Positions 32,085-41,097 of a DNA stretch of 64,000 nucleotides are shown here, piece after piece. This DNA comes from Prolixibacteraceae bacterium. GTDB lineage: Bacteria > Bacteroidota > Bacteroidia > Bacteroidales > Prolixibacteraceae. The translations under genes and the position numbers were made by a program. Location: positions 1 to 64,000 of the forward strand of contig JALNYZ010000004.1 of NCBI GenBank assembly GCA_023229575.1, given 5' to 3'. The notes beneath the pieces were generated by a model. It searched no databases and was not told the DNA's origin. It saw only the letters and a list, made by a program, of their open reading frames with translations. Numbering within the stretch: the stretch's first letter is position 1; every line of letters starts with the position of its first letter.

Positions 32085-32795
32085 TCATATCCCGCTAAGT
32101 CCTATCCTTCCAAATGCCTGTAAGTATTTGTCGATGTATTCCTGTTTGAATTTTGATTTGTATTGCATCACAAACCGCGGATGCTCCAGGGCGATGATCT
32201 CTTTGAAGAAATGATACTTTTCGTTCAATGCGCGGATAAATTTTTCATTTTTACCAGTTCCGAAACAATAGCACCGGTCTGTCTCGATTCCCATGCTAAG
32301 CTGTTGCCGGAGACTTTCCACACCGAAATCATATACCGCCGCGGTCAGTTCTTTGCTGTCGTAATAGTTGTAGTTTTTCTCCTTGCCCGCGCCGTCACGG
32401 CTGATAAATCCAAGCGGAAACACAGAATTGATGTAAAAATCACCGTAAAACGCCACAGGACCGCCATACGCTTCAATCACCTCGTAAACAAAGACAGAAG
32501 ATGGTTCATGCGTACTTTTCCCTGCATAGTCTATGCCACAGGGATCCTTCAGCCGCTTGGTGTCGGTAAAGGGAATTCCGGTTACCCCGGCTCCAAACCG
32601 CCCCGGGTTGATCCCAAGAATGAGATGGCGGGGACGGTTGTCGCTGTAATATTTCCTGTAAAAAACGGAAGAGACGGGCAAAATCTGTTCATTCTCCCTG
32701 AACGGGTTCATGATACCAATTCCTAAAGGCAATGGGCCGTTGAATTCGAGCGACCGGTTAAACGCAATCACTCTGTCAGCAAAAGTTGGAAGCAT
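32085..32795 (-). CDS. Uracil-DNA glycosylase superfamily protein (SMUG-like, DUF4918-type)
   Basis: 236 residues. The family core appears as LILGINPGRFGAGVTGIPF with the following T-D, VFVYEVIEAYGGPVAFYGDF, NSVFPLGFI, and the C-terminal EHPRFVMQY with the conserved histidine. UDG-fold enzymes remove uracil or modified bases from DNA. The NPG in place of GQDPY-type motif I is typical of SMUG-like members. The gene stands alone; between it and the large protein upstream (31886-32084) I see nothing else. Confidence 0.82.
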   Translation of the reverse strand: MLPTFADRVIAFNRSLEFNGPLPLGIGIMNPFRENEQILPVSSVFYRKYYSDNRPRHLILGINPGRFGAGVTGIPFTDTKRLKDPCGIDYAGKSTHEPSSVFVYEVIEAYGGPVAFYGDFYINSVFPLGFISRDGAGKEKNYNYYDSKELTAAVYDFGVESLRQQLSMGIETDRCYCFGTGKNEKFIRALNEKYHFFKEIIALEHPRFVMQYKSKFKQEYIDKYLQAFGRIGLSGI

Positions 32796-32808
32796 AGAGA
32801 TTTATTTA

Positions 32809-32904
32809 CTTCGTGTTACTTTGTGCAATCCTTTGCGTCCTTCGTGGTAAAATTTTTGAAACTTCACCACAAAGGGCTCAAAGGAATACACAAAGGGCTC
32901 AAAG
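32809..32904. repeat. Imperfect inverted repeat of ACAAAG words (empty)
   Basis: The left arm 32809-32848, reverse complemented, reads ACCACGAAGGACGCAAAGG and so on; the right arm 32866-32904 reads ACCACAAAGGGCTCAAAGG. Loop of 17 bases. Same build as the other wordy inverted repeats, with no gene inside. Confidence 0.75.
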
Positions 32905-32907
32905 AAA

Positions 32908-35036
32908 TTATTTAGTTATTCCTTCCAAGGTAAACAGGAACGCGTAATTCAGCGCCAGGTCTTTCAGATAATCGAAACGTCCGCTGGCGCCACCATGACC
33001 AAATTCCATGTTGGTGTGCAGCAGCAGCATGTTCTGATCGGTCTTCATATCCCGAAGTTTGGCTACCCATTTGGATGGCTCAAAATATTGCACCTGACTG
33101 TCGTGCAAACCGGTTGTGACCAGCATATTCGGATAGCCCTTCTTCTCCACATTTTCGTAAGGGGAATAGCTCTTCATATAGAAATAGGCCTCCTTCTCTT
33201 TGGGGTTGCCCCACTCGTCGAACTCATTGGTGGTAAGGGGAATGTTCTCATCCAGCATGGTATTCACCACATCCACAAACGGAACCTGTGCGATCACCCC
33301 ATGCCACAGCTCGGGGGCCATGTTAACCACCGCACCCATCAGCAGTCCGCCGGCGCTTCCTCCCTGTGCATAAAGATGTGCTTTGCTGGTATATTTTTCC
33401 CTTACCAGGAATTCTCCACAATCGATAAAGTCGGTGAAGGTGTTGATCTTCTTCAACAACTTTCCGTTTTCGTACCATAGTCGGCCCATCTCCTGTCCTC
33501 CGCGGATGTGCGCGATGGCAAAAACAAATCCCCTGTTGAGCAGGCTCAGACGGGTACTGCCGAAACTGGCATCCATACTGGCGCCATAGCTTCCATATCC
33601 GTACAAAAGCAGGGGCGCATTGCCATCTTTCCTGAACCCTTTTTTATACACCAGCGAAATAGGGACCTTTGTCCCGTCTTTCGCTGTAGCATAGAGCCGT
33701 TCTGTAACATACTCTTTAGAATCGTAGCCACCTAGCACCTCCTGTTGTTTCTTCAACGTTTTTTCCCTGGTGACCATGTTGTAATCGAAAGTCGAATAGG
33801 GCGTTGTAAGAGAGGTATAACCATAACGCAAATTAGTACTGTTGTACTCCGGATTGGCGCCAAAATTGGCCATGTATGCCGCTTCCCCGAAATCAATATA
33901 GTGTTCTGAATGATCCTTTAAGCTTCTGACCCGTAGTTTCACCAAACCATCTTTGCGTTCATTGATTACTACAAAGTCCTTGAACTCTTCGACACTTTGA
34001 AGCAATACATCCGGACGGACAGGAATTACCTCTTTCCAGGAAGTCGCCGATGTTTGATCCAACGGACATTCCATGAGTTTAAAATTCTTCGCGTCATCCT
34101 TGTTGGTAAGGATCAGGAAGCGGTCGGCCAGTGGAATCACATCGTACAACACATCTTTCATCCTTGGTGCAAAAATCTTAAAAGTACCTGAAGGTTTGGC
34201 GGCATCCAACATTCTATATTCTGAAGACAAAGTGGCCGTCGAAACGATGAAAATATACCTGTTGTTTTTGCTCTTCCCGACGCTGATGTAGTTGCTTTTG
34301 TCCTTCTCCTCATAAACCAATGCATCCGTTTTAGCATCTTTCCCCATGGTATGGCGCATTATTTTTTCAGATAAAAGTGTGACCGGATTTTTTGAAGTAT
34401 AGAAGATGGTTTTGTTGTCATTGCCCAACAGGGATCCCCTTCGGTATTTTCAATGGCATCTTTCAGAATTTGTCCTGTCAGAAGATCCTTGATGTGGATG
34501 GTGTATTGTCTGCGGCTCACCAGATCAACCCCAAAAGCCAGGTAGCGGTTGTCTTCACTTATGTCAAAACCTGAAGCGGCATAATAGGCATGACCTTCGG
34601 CCATTTTGTCGACATCCAGGAGAATCTCCTCCGCAGCTTCCAGGCTTCCTTTTTTCCGGCAATATTTGTAATACTGCTTGCCATCCTCGGTCCGGGAATA
34701 GTAGAAATACCCGTTTTTAAACACCGGGACACTCTGGTCCTTCTCCTTGATCCTGTTTTTCATCTCCGTATAGAGATCTGCCTGAAACTGTTTTGTCCCC
34801 TGCATGACCTTATCCAGATAGCTGTTTTCGGCTTTCAGATAATCCACCACCTTCGTACTGTCCGGTCCCTTCCCGAAGAAATCGTACATCCAGTAATAGT
34901 TGTCTAAGACTTTATCACCATGGAGGGTGCGCCAATGCTCTTTTTTGGCGGCTATAGGTGCTGTTGCTTTCATAAATTGGGCATTAACGGATAATACGTA
35001 AACGAAAAGGCTAAAAAATACAATAGACTTTTTCAT
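32908..35036 (-). pseudogene. Oligopeptidase B-like S9 serine peptidase split by a frameshift
   Basis: Two frames together encode one prolyl-oligopeptidase-family protein of about 709 residues. The N part (34359-35036) has a signal peptide (MKKSIVFFSLFVYVLSVNAQ) and the start of the propeller; it breaks off after IENTEGDPCWA. The C part (32908-34428) resumes with NDNKTIFYTSKN and carries the catalytic serine in YAQGGSAGGLLMG and the histidine in FGHGGASGRFD. Adding one base inside GGGCAATG near 34419-34426 would restore WA-NDNKT, as in intact homologues. It is either a recent inactivation or a sequencing/assembly error. A -7 box TAGCTTTG lies at 35101-35108. Confidence 0.88.
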
Positions 35037-35100
35037 TTGAAAATGATTTAATATTTATAGAGAATTTGTAGTATGAAAACTTCATGATTTATCCTGCGGA

Positions 35101-35108
35101 CAAAGCTA
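35101..35108 (-). promoter_or_regulatory. Predicted -7 element of the S9 peptidase gene
   Basis: Minus-strand TAGCTTTG matches TAnnTTTG, about 65 bases upstream of the ATG at 35036. The rest of the 273-base gap to 35310 holds an ATTTTCCAGT word and an AGGAAAAT word near 35240 and 35298, and no gene. Confidence 0.4.
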
Positions 35109-35309
35109 AAGAATTATATTCATCAATCTAAACCATTTGTCAACACACAAACCTATTTGCAAAACCGAAGAGGCAAAATTCTCTTCTTTAACACATAAAA
35201 ATAACACTCTCTTGTATTTTGTAGATTGTGTACTCAACTATTTTCCAGTTCTATTTGGATATCTAAAATAAAATATTAAAATTTGTAGAGTCATTACAGG
35301 AAAATAAAT

Positions 35310-35870
35310 TTGAAAACAACTTTAGGACATATCGCCACCATACAAACCGGAGTATTTGCAAAGCCTGTTGCAGAGGGAGAAATCGTCTATCTTCAAGCCA
35401 GGCACTTCGGCGAAAATGGAGAGCTTGTTGGCTTGTTGCACCCTGATTTATTGGCTGAGGAAATAAACGAAAAACATCTGCTTTTGGCAGGCGATGTATT
35501 GTTCTCTGCCAAAGGCACCAAAAATTTTGCTGCCCTATTTGAAGATCACAATCCTGCCTCAGTAGCCTCTACCTCCTTCTTTGTTCTCCGGTTACCGGAT
35601 GGCTCTGTTTTACCCGAATACCTGGTCTGGTACATCAATCACCCCAACTCACAAAATTTCCTGAAAGGAGAAGCCAGAGGAACTTCTATCCCTTCTATTT
35701 CAAAATCGATGCTTGAAAATCTGGAGATTTCAATCCCTGATATTAACACCCAGAAGTTGATTTTAAAAATTGCCAAACTTCGGAACAGGGAAAAGAAGCT
35801 GATGCAACAAATTGAGACCCTTCGGGAGAAACAAATACAACAACAAATATTCCAATCAATTAAAAAATAA
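35310..35870 (+). CDS. Half-size type I restriction specificity subunit (HsdS-like, one TRD)
   Basis: 186 residues from a TTG start (no ATG in frame near the beginning). It has one target-recognition domain (LGHIATIQTGVFAKPVAEGE, GEARGTSIPSISKSMLENLE) and a conserved coiled-coil helix (LRNREKKLMQQIETLREKQI). A full HsdS has two such units; this one would have to dimerise or work as an alternative subunit to the full HsdS at 39911. It is the first gene of the type I island and lies 2 bases from the four-helix-bundle gene. Confidence 0.8.
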   Translation: MKTTLGHIATIQTGVFAKPVAEGEIVYLQARHFGENGELVGLLHPDLLAEEINEKHLLLAGDVLFSAKGTKNFAALFEDHNPASVASTSFFVLRLPDGSVLPEYLVWYINHPNSQNFLKGEARGTSIPSISKSMLENLEISIPDINTQKLILKIAKLRNREKKLMQQIETLREKQIQQQIFQSIKK

Positions 35871-35888
35871 AAATGAAAAGTGAAAAAT
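35871..35888 (+). repeat. Left GAAAAATGAAAAAT repeat arm around four-helix-bundle gene
   Basis: AAATGAAAAGTGAAAAAT, overlapping the start codon and first residues of the gene. Its inverted partner is at 36232-36254 (15 of 16 core bases identical). Confidence 0.55.
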
Positions 35889-36232
35889 CGAAGAACATTC
35901 TAAGAGATAAAAGCTATGCCTTTGCAATCAAAATCGTAAGATTAAGCCAGTCGCTGGTTTCGGAAAATAAAGAATTCGTTTTAAGCAGGCAGGTTTTACG
36001 TTCAGGCACGGCAATTGGAGCTTTGGTAAGAGAATCGGAGTTTGCAGCAAGTAAAGCCGACTTTATTAATAAACTTACTGTTTCTTTGAAAGAAGCAAAT
36101 GAAACAGAATATTGGCTCATGCTTTTACATGATACTGACTATCTGCCGACGACCGAATTCGAAACGCTGCAATTCGAATGCAAAGTACTTATTGCCATAT
36201 TGGTATCCTCGATCAAAACATTAAAAAAATAA
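35873..36232 (+). CDS. Four-helix-bundle protein (23S rRNA IVP-like)
   Basis: 119 residues, all helical, with the family pattern YAFAIKIVRLSQSLV, LSRQVLRSGTAIGALVRESE, AASKADFINKLTVSLKEANE and TEYWLMLLHDTDYL. The family was first seen in intervening sequences of 23S rRNA genes; molecular function is unknown. It is inserted between the half hsdS and hsdM and has inverted repeat words at both ends, so it may be a small mobile cassette that landed in the restriction operon without breaking it. Confidence 0.88.
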   Translation: MKSEKSKNILRDKSYAFAIKIVRLSQSLVSENKEFVLSRQVLRSGTAIGALVRESEFAASKADFINKLTVSLKEANETEYWLMLLHDTDYLPTTEFETLQFECKVLIAILVSSIKTLKK

Positions 36233-36254
36233 TTTTTCATTTTTCATTTTTCAT
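36232..36254 (-). repeat. Right GAAAAATGAAAAAT repeat arm
   Basis: ATTTTTCATTTTTCATTTTT and following bases, three 7-base words. It ends 4 bases before the hsdM start codon. Confidence 0.55.
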
Positions 36255-36258
36255 TAAT

Positions 36259-37824
36259 ATGAAAAAAATTACCCAGAAAGAGATCAACGATGCAGTTTGG
36301 AAAGCCTGCGACACTTTCAGAGGAAGCATTGACCCAAGTATTTACAAAGATTATGTGCTTACCATGCTTTTTGTAAAATACCTCAGTGATGTACGCGACG
36401 ATAAATATGAAACGCATCTGGCCAAATACAACGGAGATAAGGAACGGGCAGAAAGAGCGATGAAACACGAACGCTTCGTGGTGCCCGAGCACAGCCATTT
36501 TAACTATTTGTACGAACACCGTAACGAACTTAACATTGGGGAACTGATCGATATTGGCCTGGAAGATTTGGTGGAGGCCAACCGCGATAAGCTCTACAGT
36601 GAAGATGGGGCAGGGATTTTCCAGAACATCAATTTCAACAGCAGTGTGCTTGGCGATACCAAAGATAAAAATACCCGGCTGAAAAACCTGTTGCTCGATT
36701 TCAACAAAGACTCCCTGGATCTGCGCCCGTCACATCTTGAGGGTACAGATATCATTGGTGGGGCATACATGTTCCTGATTGAGAATTTTGCCAGTGATGC
36801 CGGGAAAAAGGCAGGAGAGTTCTTTACTCCCAAGGAGGTTTCCACACTCATTGCCAAACTCACAAAATCCAAACCGGGCTCACGGATCTGTGACCCGACC
36901 TGCGGTTCAGCCTCCCTGCTGATCAAGGCCGGAGAAGAGGTTGGTTCTGACAATTTTTCTCTTTACGGACAAGAAGCCAACGGCAGTACCTGGGCATTGG
37001 CAGTGATGAACATGTTTCTGCATGGCTTTGACAATGCCACCATCCGTTGGGGAGATACCATCCGCAACCCGAAACTGAAGGAGGGGGATGCCCTGATGAA
37101 GTTTGATACCGTGGTTGCCAATCCACCGTTTTCATTAGATAAGTGGGGAAAAGTAGACGACAAAGAGGAGAACAAATCCAGCGATAGCTTCGACCCCGAA
37201 ACCGACAAATACGCACGCTTCTGGAGGGGTATTCCGCCCAAAAGCAAGGGAGATTGGGCATTTATCAGCCACATGATCGAGACCACCTACGAAGGCAAAG
37301 GGAAAGTGGGTGTGGTAGTTCCACACGGGGTGCTGTTCCGTGGGGCAAGTGAGGGCAAAATCCGCCAGAGAACCATTGAGGAAAACATACTGGAAGCAGT
37401 AATCGGCCTGCCTGCCAACCTGTTTTTTGGGACAGGTATTCCGGCAGCCATTCTGATCTTCAACAGGGGTAAGGCCAATAATACCAATGTGCTATTTATA
37501 GACGCCAGTAAACAATACGAATCGGCAAAAAACCAAAACAGGTTGAAGCCTGCTGATATCGATCACATTGTTGACACTTATCGTCAATTTAATGATGGAA
37601 AACTCCAACCTGGTATTGTTGAAGATAAATTCAGCTATGTAGCCACCTTTAACGAAATTCAGGAAAATGACTTTAACCTGAACATACCCAGGTATGTGGA
37701 CACTTTTGAGGAAGAGGCAGAAGTGGATATAGCTGTAGTTCAGGAAGAAATTGATAAATTAGAGATCGAATTGGTTAAAGTGCAGACTGAATTGGCCTCC
37801 TATCTAAAGGAATTAGGGGCATAG
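36259..37824 (+). CDS. hsdM: Type I restriction-modification methyltransferase subunit (HsdM)
   Basis: 521 residues. The N-terminal HsdM helical domain (ITQKEINDAVWKACDTFRGS) leads into an N6-adenine methyltransferase fold with SAM motif DPTCGSASLLIKAGEE near residue 211 and catalytic NPPFSLD near residue 287. It methylates adenines at the site read by HsdS. The ATG at 36259 (MKKITQKEIND) is used since the frame upstream lies in the four-helix-bundle gene. The C terminus has the helical region that contacts HsdS. Confidence 0.95.
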   Translation: MKKITQKEINDAVWKACDTFRGSIDPSIYKDYVLTMLFVKYLSDVRDDKYETHLAKYNGDKERAERAMKHERFVVPEHSHFNYLYEHRNELNIGELIDIGLEDLVEANRDKLYSEDGAGIFQNINFNSSVLGDTKDKNTRLKNLLLDFNKDSLDLRPSHLEGTDIIGGAYMFLIENFASDAGKKAGEFFTPKEVSTLIAKLTKSKPGSRICDPTCGSASLLIKAGEEVGSDNFSLYGQEANGSTWALAVMNMFLHGFDNATIRWGDTIRNPKLKEGDALMKFDTVVANPPFSLDKWGKVDDKEENKSSDSFDPETDKYARFWRGIPPKSKGDWAFISHMIETTYEGKGKVGVVVPHGVLFRGASEGKIRQRTIEENILEAVIGLPANLFFGTGIPAAILIFNRGKANNTNVLFIDASKQYESAKNQNRLKPADIDHIVDTYRQFNDGKLQPGIVEDKFSYVATFNEIQENDFNLNIPRYVDTFEEEAEVDIAVVQEEIDKLEIELVKVQTELASYLKELGA

Positions 37825-37883
37825 TAAACCTGTATTTGATCAATAAACCTATTGAGTTTACTAACCTAAAATTGGTTTACTAC

Positions 37884-39638
37884 ATGGAAAAACTTACCAA
37901 ACATAGTATTCAATGGTTCTATAACCTGCTTGCAAAAGGAGAATGCGAAACGCTCGATTTTAAAGAGCAACTGGAAGATAAATCAGTCTTTGGGAAAGCA
38001 ATCAAAGGATTTGCTCCTAAATATGAAGATTTGGCGAAAGACGTTGTTGCTTTTGCCAATAAAAAGGGAGGTTTTCTACTCATTGGAGTAGTTGATGAAA
38101 GCAAGGAGTTAAATCCGGATTTTGAATATATTGACGCAAAGGTTTTCGAACTTGTCAGGCAGATTCAGGATCGAACGACACCTTCCATAACATTAAAGCC
38201 GCACCGCTTAAGGGTAAGAAAACGAGAAATTCTGGTATTGGAAATACCATTTTCACAGCAAATGCACAGAACATCGAAAGGAGAATACCTGATCCGAAGC
38301 AATGATGGTAACAGGGCCATCGAACCCCATGAGATTGCTACTATTCAAGCTGAAAAAGGACTCATTGTCTATGATCAAAAAATATGCGATTTTAATTTTT
38401 CAGGCAATGAAACCGACAAGCAGGGGCACCCTATACCAGGTTGGCAGGACATTGTCCGCACGCGCGATTTATGGAACAGAATCCAAAAGGAAAAGCCCCA
38501 AAGCCCCTATCTGAAAAACAGCTCGTACGAGTTTATCGAAACCTTGGGATTGGTAAGGGAAGAAAAAGGCAAAAATCTGCCCACTACCACAGGAGTTCTC
38601 TTTATTGGCAATCAAAAGGCGTTGAAAGAATTCCCCTACAACCAGATCAAATATATTCGCTATTACGAGGATGGCAGCTATGCCCCATTTGAATACAGTG
38701 GCAACCTGATTGAAATGGCCGATGCTTGTTTCAATCAATTGAAGTCAGAAATTAAACTGAAAGAGTTTCATTTTGGTTTGTTCCGCGAGTACATTGAAGA
38801 TTACCCGGAGGTGGTACTTCGGGAATTACTTATGAATGCCATTGCCCACCGCGATTACAGCCGGCAGCAAATCATTGAAATACGTAAATATCCCAATTAT
38901 CTTGAATTCGAAAGTCCGGGGCATTTTCCGCAGGGGATTACTGAAACTAATTTTCTGAGAAAAACCAATCCCCGAAATCCCAGTATTATGGATGTACTTC
39001 GGGAAATTAATTATGCGGAGAAAGCAGGTAGTGGCTTTGATAAGATTTTTACGGCTCTTTTGTCAAAAGGGAAAAGCTTACCCAAGCCTCATCAAACGGA
39101 GAACACTATTTTATTCAGAGTTGAGGCGGATGTTTATTCGGAGAAAATTGCTGAACTGAGTTTACTCTATAAACAGATCACATACAAGGAGATAGATTTG
39201 GAAAAATTGCTGGTGCTCAACAGTATTTACACCGGACAAAAGCTTACGTTTCAACAGCTGGAGCAATCGCCTTTTATCAACACCTATCAATTACGGAAAA
39301 TCTTGGCGGAATTACAGGAAATTGAATTTATTGAAACTACCGGAAGGACATCGGGAGTTAAATACATCATACACCGGAGTAAACTGGTATCTACAGAAGA
39401 CAAGATCAGCTATTCCAGACTGAAAAAACAAGAAAAAGCACGGCAGATTGAAGCCGTCATTCGCTATTTGGATACTGCTGATGATATTGACAATGAGGCT
39501 GCCCGGAAAATGCTGAACCTCTCCGACACCGATGCTTCTTATGTATCACGGCTATTTTCAGAAATGGTGGAAAGAGGCTTGATTGAAATTGCTGCTGAGC
39601 TAAAACACAATCAACGAATCTATAAATTGAAAGCATGA
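37884..39638 (+). CDS. AlbA_2/Schlafen-type protein with GHKL-like ATP-binding C terminus (first copy)
   Basis: 584 residues. Residues 5-150 form an AlbA_2 (Schlafen core-like) domain: GECETLDFKEQLEDKS, VVAFANKKGGFLLIGVVDE. The middle has the ATPase-like box NAIAHRDYSRQQIIEIRKYP near residue 322 and KAGSGFDKIF near residue 381, as in RecG-C-terminal-like HATPase_c_4 proteins. Two winged-helix-like segments end it. Such genes are common inside Bacteroidota type I loci and may regulate or add nuclease activity. The ATG at 37884 (MEKLTKHSIQ) precedes the conserved domain closely. Confidence 0.87.
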   Translation: MEKLTKHSIQWFYNLLAKGECETLDFKEQLEDKSVFGKAIKGFAPKYEDLAKDVVAFANKKGGFLLIGVVDESKELNPDFEYIDAKVFELVRQIQDRTTPSITLKPHRLRVRKREILVLEIPFSQQMHRTSKGEYLIRSNDGNRAIEPHEIATIQAEKGLIVYDQKICDFNFSGNETDKQGHPIPGWQDIVRTRDLWNRIQKEKPQSPYLKNSSYEFIETLGLVREEKGKNLPTTTGVLFIGNQKALKEFPYNQIKYIRYYEDGSYAPFEYSGNLIEMADACFNQLKSEIKLKEFHFGLFREYIEDYPEVVLRELLMNAIAHRDYSRQQIIEIRKYPNYLEFESPGHFPQGITETNFLRKTNPRNPSIMDVLREINYAEKAGSGFDKIFTALLSKGKSLPKPHQTENTILFRVEADVYSEKIAELSLLYKQITYKEIDLEKLLVLNSIYTGQKLTFQQLEQSPFINTYQLRKILAELQEIEFIETTGRTSGVKYIIHRSKLVSTEDKISYSRLKKQEKARQIEAVIRYLDTADDIDNEAARKMLNLSDTDASYVSRLFSEMVERGLIEIAAELKHNQRIYKLKA

Positions 39639-39901
39639 TTGCAAAGAAAACAGTGCAGATATTCAGCGAGTTGAAAAAATCTTCTTTGCAGTTTTCTTTG
39701 CAAAAACAGCAACTTAGTTCTGGTTTGCAAAGAACTTTTCGTTTGCGGCCTTCTTTGCAATTGCAAACAGGCTTGCAAGCGGTTTGCAAAGGAAACTTAA
39801 TTCAATATCAAACACTTACAGCAATGCTGTTTGCAGGTTTCGTTTGCACAAATGCCAACTTAGCGCAAGCGGTGCAGATAACTCAATTTGCCAAAAACTA
39901 A
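39635..39901 (+). other. TTTGCA-rich segment between AlbA_2 gene and hsdS
   Basis: About ten TTTGCA or TGCAAA hexamers lie in roughly 200 bases (for example TTTGCAAAG, CTTTGCAATTGCAAA). An 88-residue ORF overlaps the AlbA_2 gene by ATGA and translates the repeats into SLQ/GLQ words; I cannot tell whether it is translated. The segment could be a multi-site operator array or a decayed region. Confidence 0.5.
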
Positions 39902-39910
39902 ATCAACAGA

Positions 39911-41095
39911 ATGAACAAAATAGATAAACAAAACACAAAACCCTTTTACAATACCATCATTCCAGGCGATTGGGTGGTGAAACCCGTTGGAAAAGCATTT
40001 GAAATTTGCAATAATCTTAGATTTCCAATAAGTGAGGAGGAGCGAAAAAAAATTCAGGGAGAATTCCCGTATTATGGTCCAACAAAAATCCAAGATTATA
40101 TTAACGAATATAGATTAGATGGAAAATATGCTTTGATTGGGGAAGATGGTGATCATTTTTTAAAATGGAGGGTCTTGCCAATGACTCTCTTAGTAAACGG
40201 AAAATTCAATGTGAACAATCATGCCCATATCATTCAAGGGAAAGATAATCTTACCGAATGGTTTTTTTACTTCTTCAATAATAAGGAGTTAACTCCCTAT
40301 TTAACAAGACAAGGAGCTGGAAGATATAAGCTCACGAAGGATTCTCTCCAGAAGATATTGTGTCCTTTACCTTCGATTAATGAGCAGAAAGCTATAGTTA
40401 AAGTTATCAGCACAATAGACGAAGTAATAAACAAAAATAACCAACTTATTGCACAAAAAGATCTCAGAAAAAAATGGCTGATGCAAAATTTACTGACCGG
40501 AAAGAAAAGGTTGAAGGGGTTTTGTGGGGAATGGAAGGAATACCATTTGGGTGAAATGTTTAAAGAAAGAAACGAAACGAAATATTTTGATTTACCACTC
40601 CTTTCGGTAGGCGCCTCTGGCATTTACCCACAATCGGATTCTATCAAAAAGGATACATCAAATGATGACAAATCAAAATACAAGAGAATTTGTCCGGGAG
40701 ATATTGGGTACAATACAATGAGAATGTGGCAAGGAAGAAGCGCATTATCAAGCTTGGAAGGAATTGTAAGTCCAGCCTATACAATTGTTTCACCCAACAA
40801 AAATGCAGACTCCCTCTATTTCTCTTACTTATTTAAAATGCCAAAGCTGATGAACCTTTTCTGGCGAAACTCGCAAGGGTTGGTGGATGATACTTTGAAT
40901 TGCAAATTCAAAGATTTTGCAATTGTAAGAATTAGTCTTCCTGAAATGAAAGAAGAACAAACCGCCATTGCCCAAGTGCTGCAAGCAGCCGATAAAGAGA
41001 TCCAACTGCTCAAAGCCAAAACCGATAAACTGCGTGAGCAGAAACAGGGGATGATGCAGGTGCTGTTGACAGGGAAGAAACGATTAAAAGTTTAA
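39911..41095 (+). CDS. hsdS: Type I restriction specificity subunit (HsdS)
   Basis: 394 residues with two target-recognition domains separated by two conserved helical spacers. The first repeat ends LMQNLLTGKKRLKGF near residue 205 and the second MMQVLLTGKKRLKV at the C terminus, the usual internal duplication of HsdS. Each TRD reads one half of a bipartite DNA target; the second starts EWKEYHLGEMFKERNETKY. Together with HsdM and HsdR it forms the complete type I enzyme. The target cannot be inferred. Confidence 0.93.
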   Translation: MNKIDKQNTKPFYNTIIPGDWVVKPVGKAFEICNNLRFPISEEERKKIQGEFPYYGPTKIQDYINEYRLDGKYALIGEDGDHFLKWRVLPMTLLVNGKFNVNNHAHIIQGKDNLTEWFFYFFNNKELTPYLTRQGAGRYKLTKDSLQKILCPLPSINEQKAIVKVISTIDEVINKNNQLIAQKDLRKKWLMQNLLTGKKRLKGFCGEWKEYHLGEMFKERNETKYFDLPLLSVGASGIYPQSDSIKKDTSNDDKSKYKRICPGDIGYNTMRMWQGRSALSSLEGIVSPAYTIVSPNKNADSLYFSYLFKMPKLMNLFWRNSQGLVDDTLNCKFKDFAIVRISLPEMKEEQTAIAQVLQAADKEIQLLKAKTDKLREQKQGMMQVLLTGKKRLKV

Positions 41096-41097
41096 AT

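Noticed and set aside
39635..39901. Consideration of the TTTGCA segment as a CRISPR-like array
   Set aside because: The hexamers are too short, irregularly spaced and occur in both orientations; there are no repeat-spacer units and no cas genes in the window.
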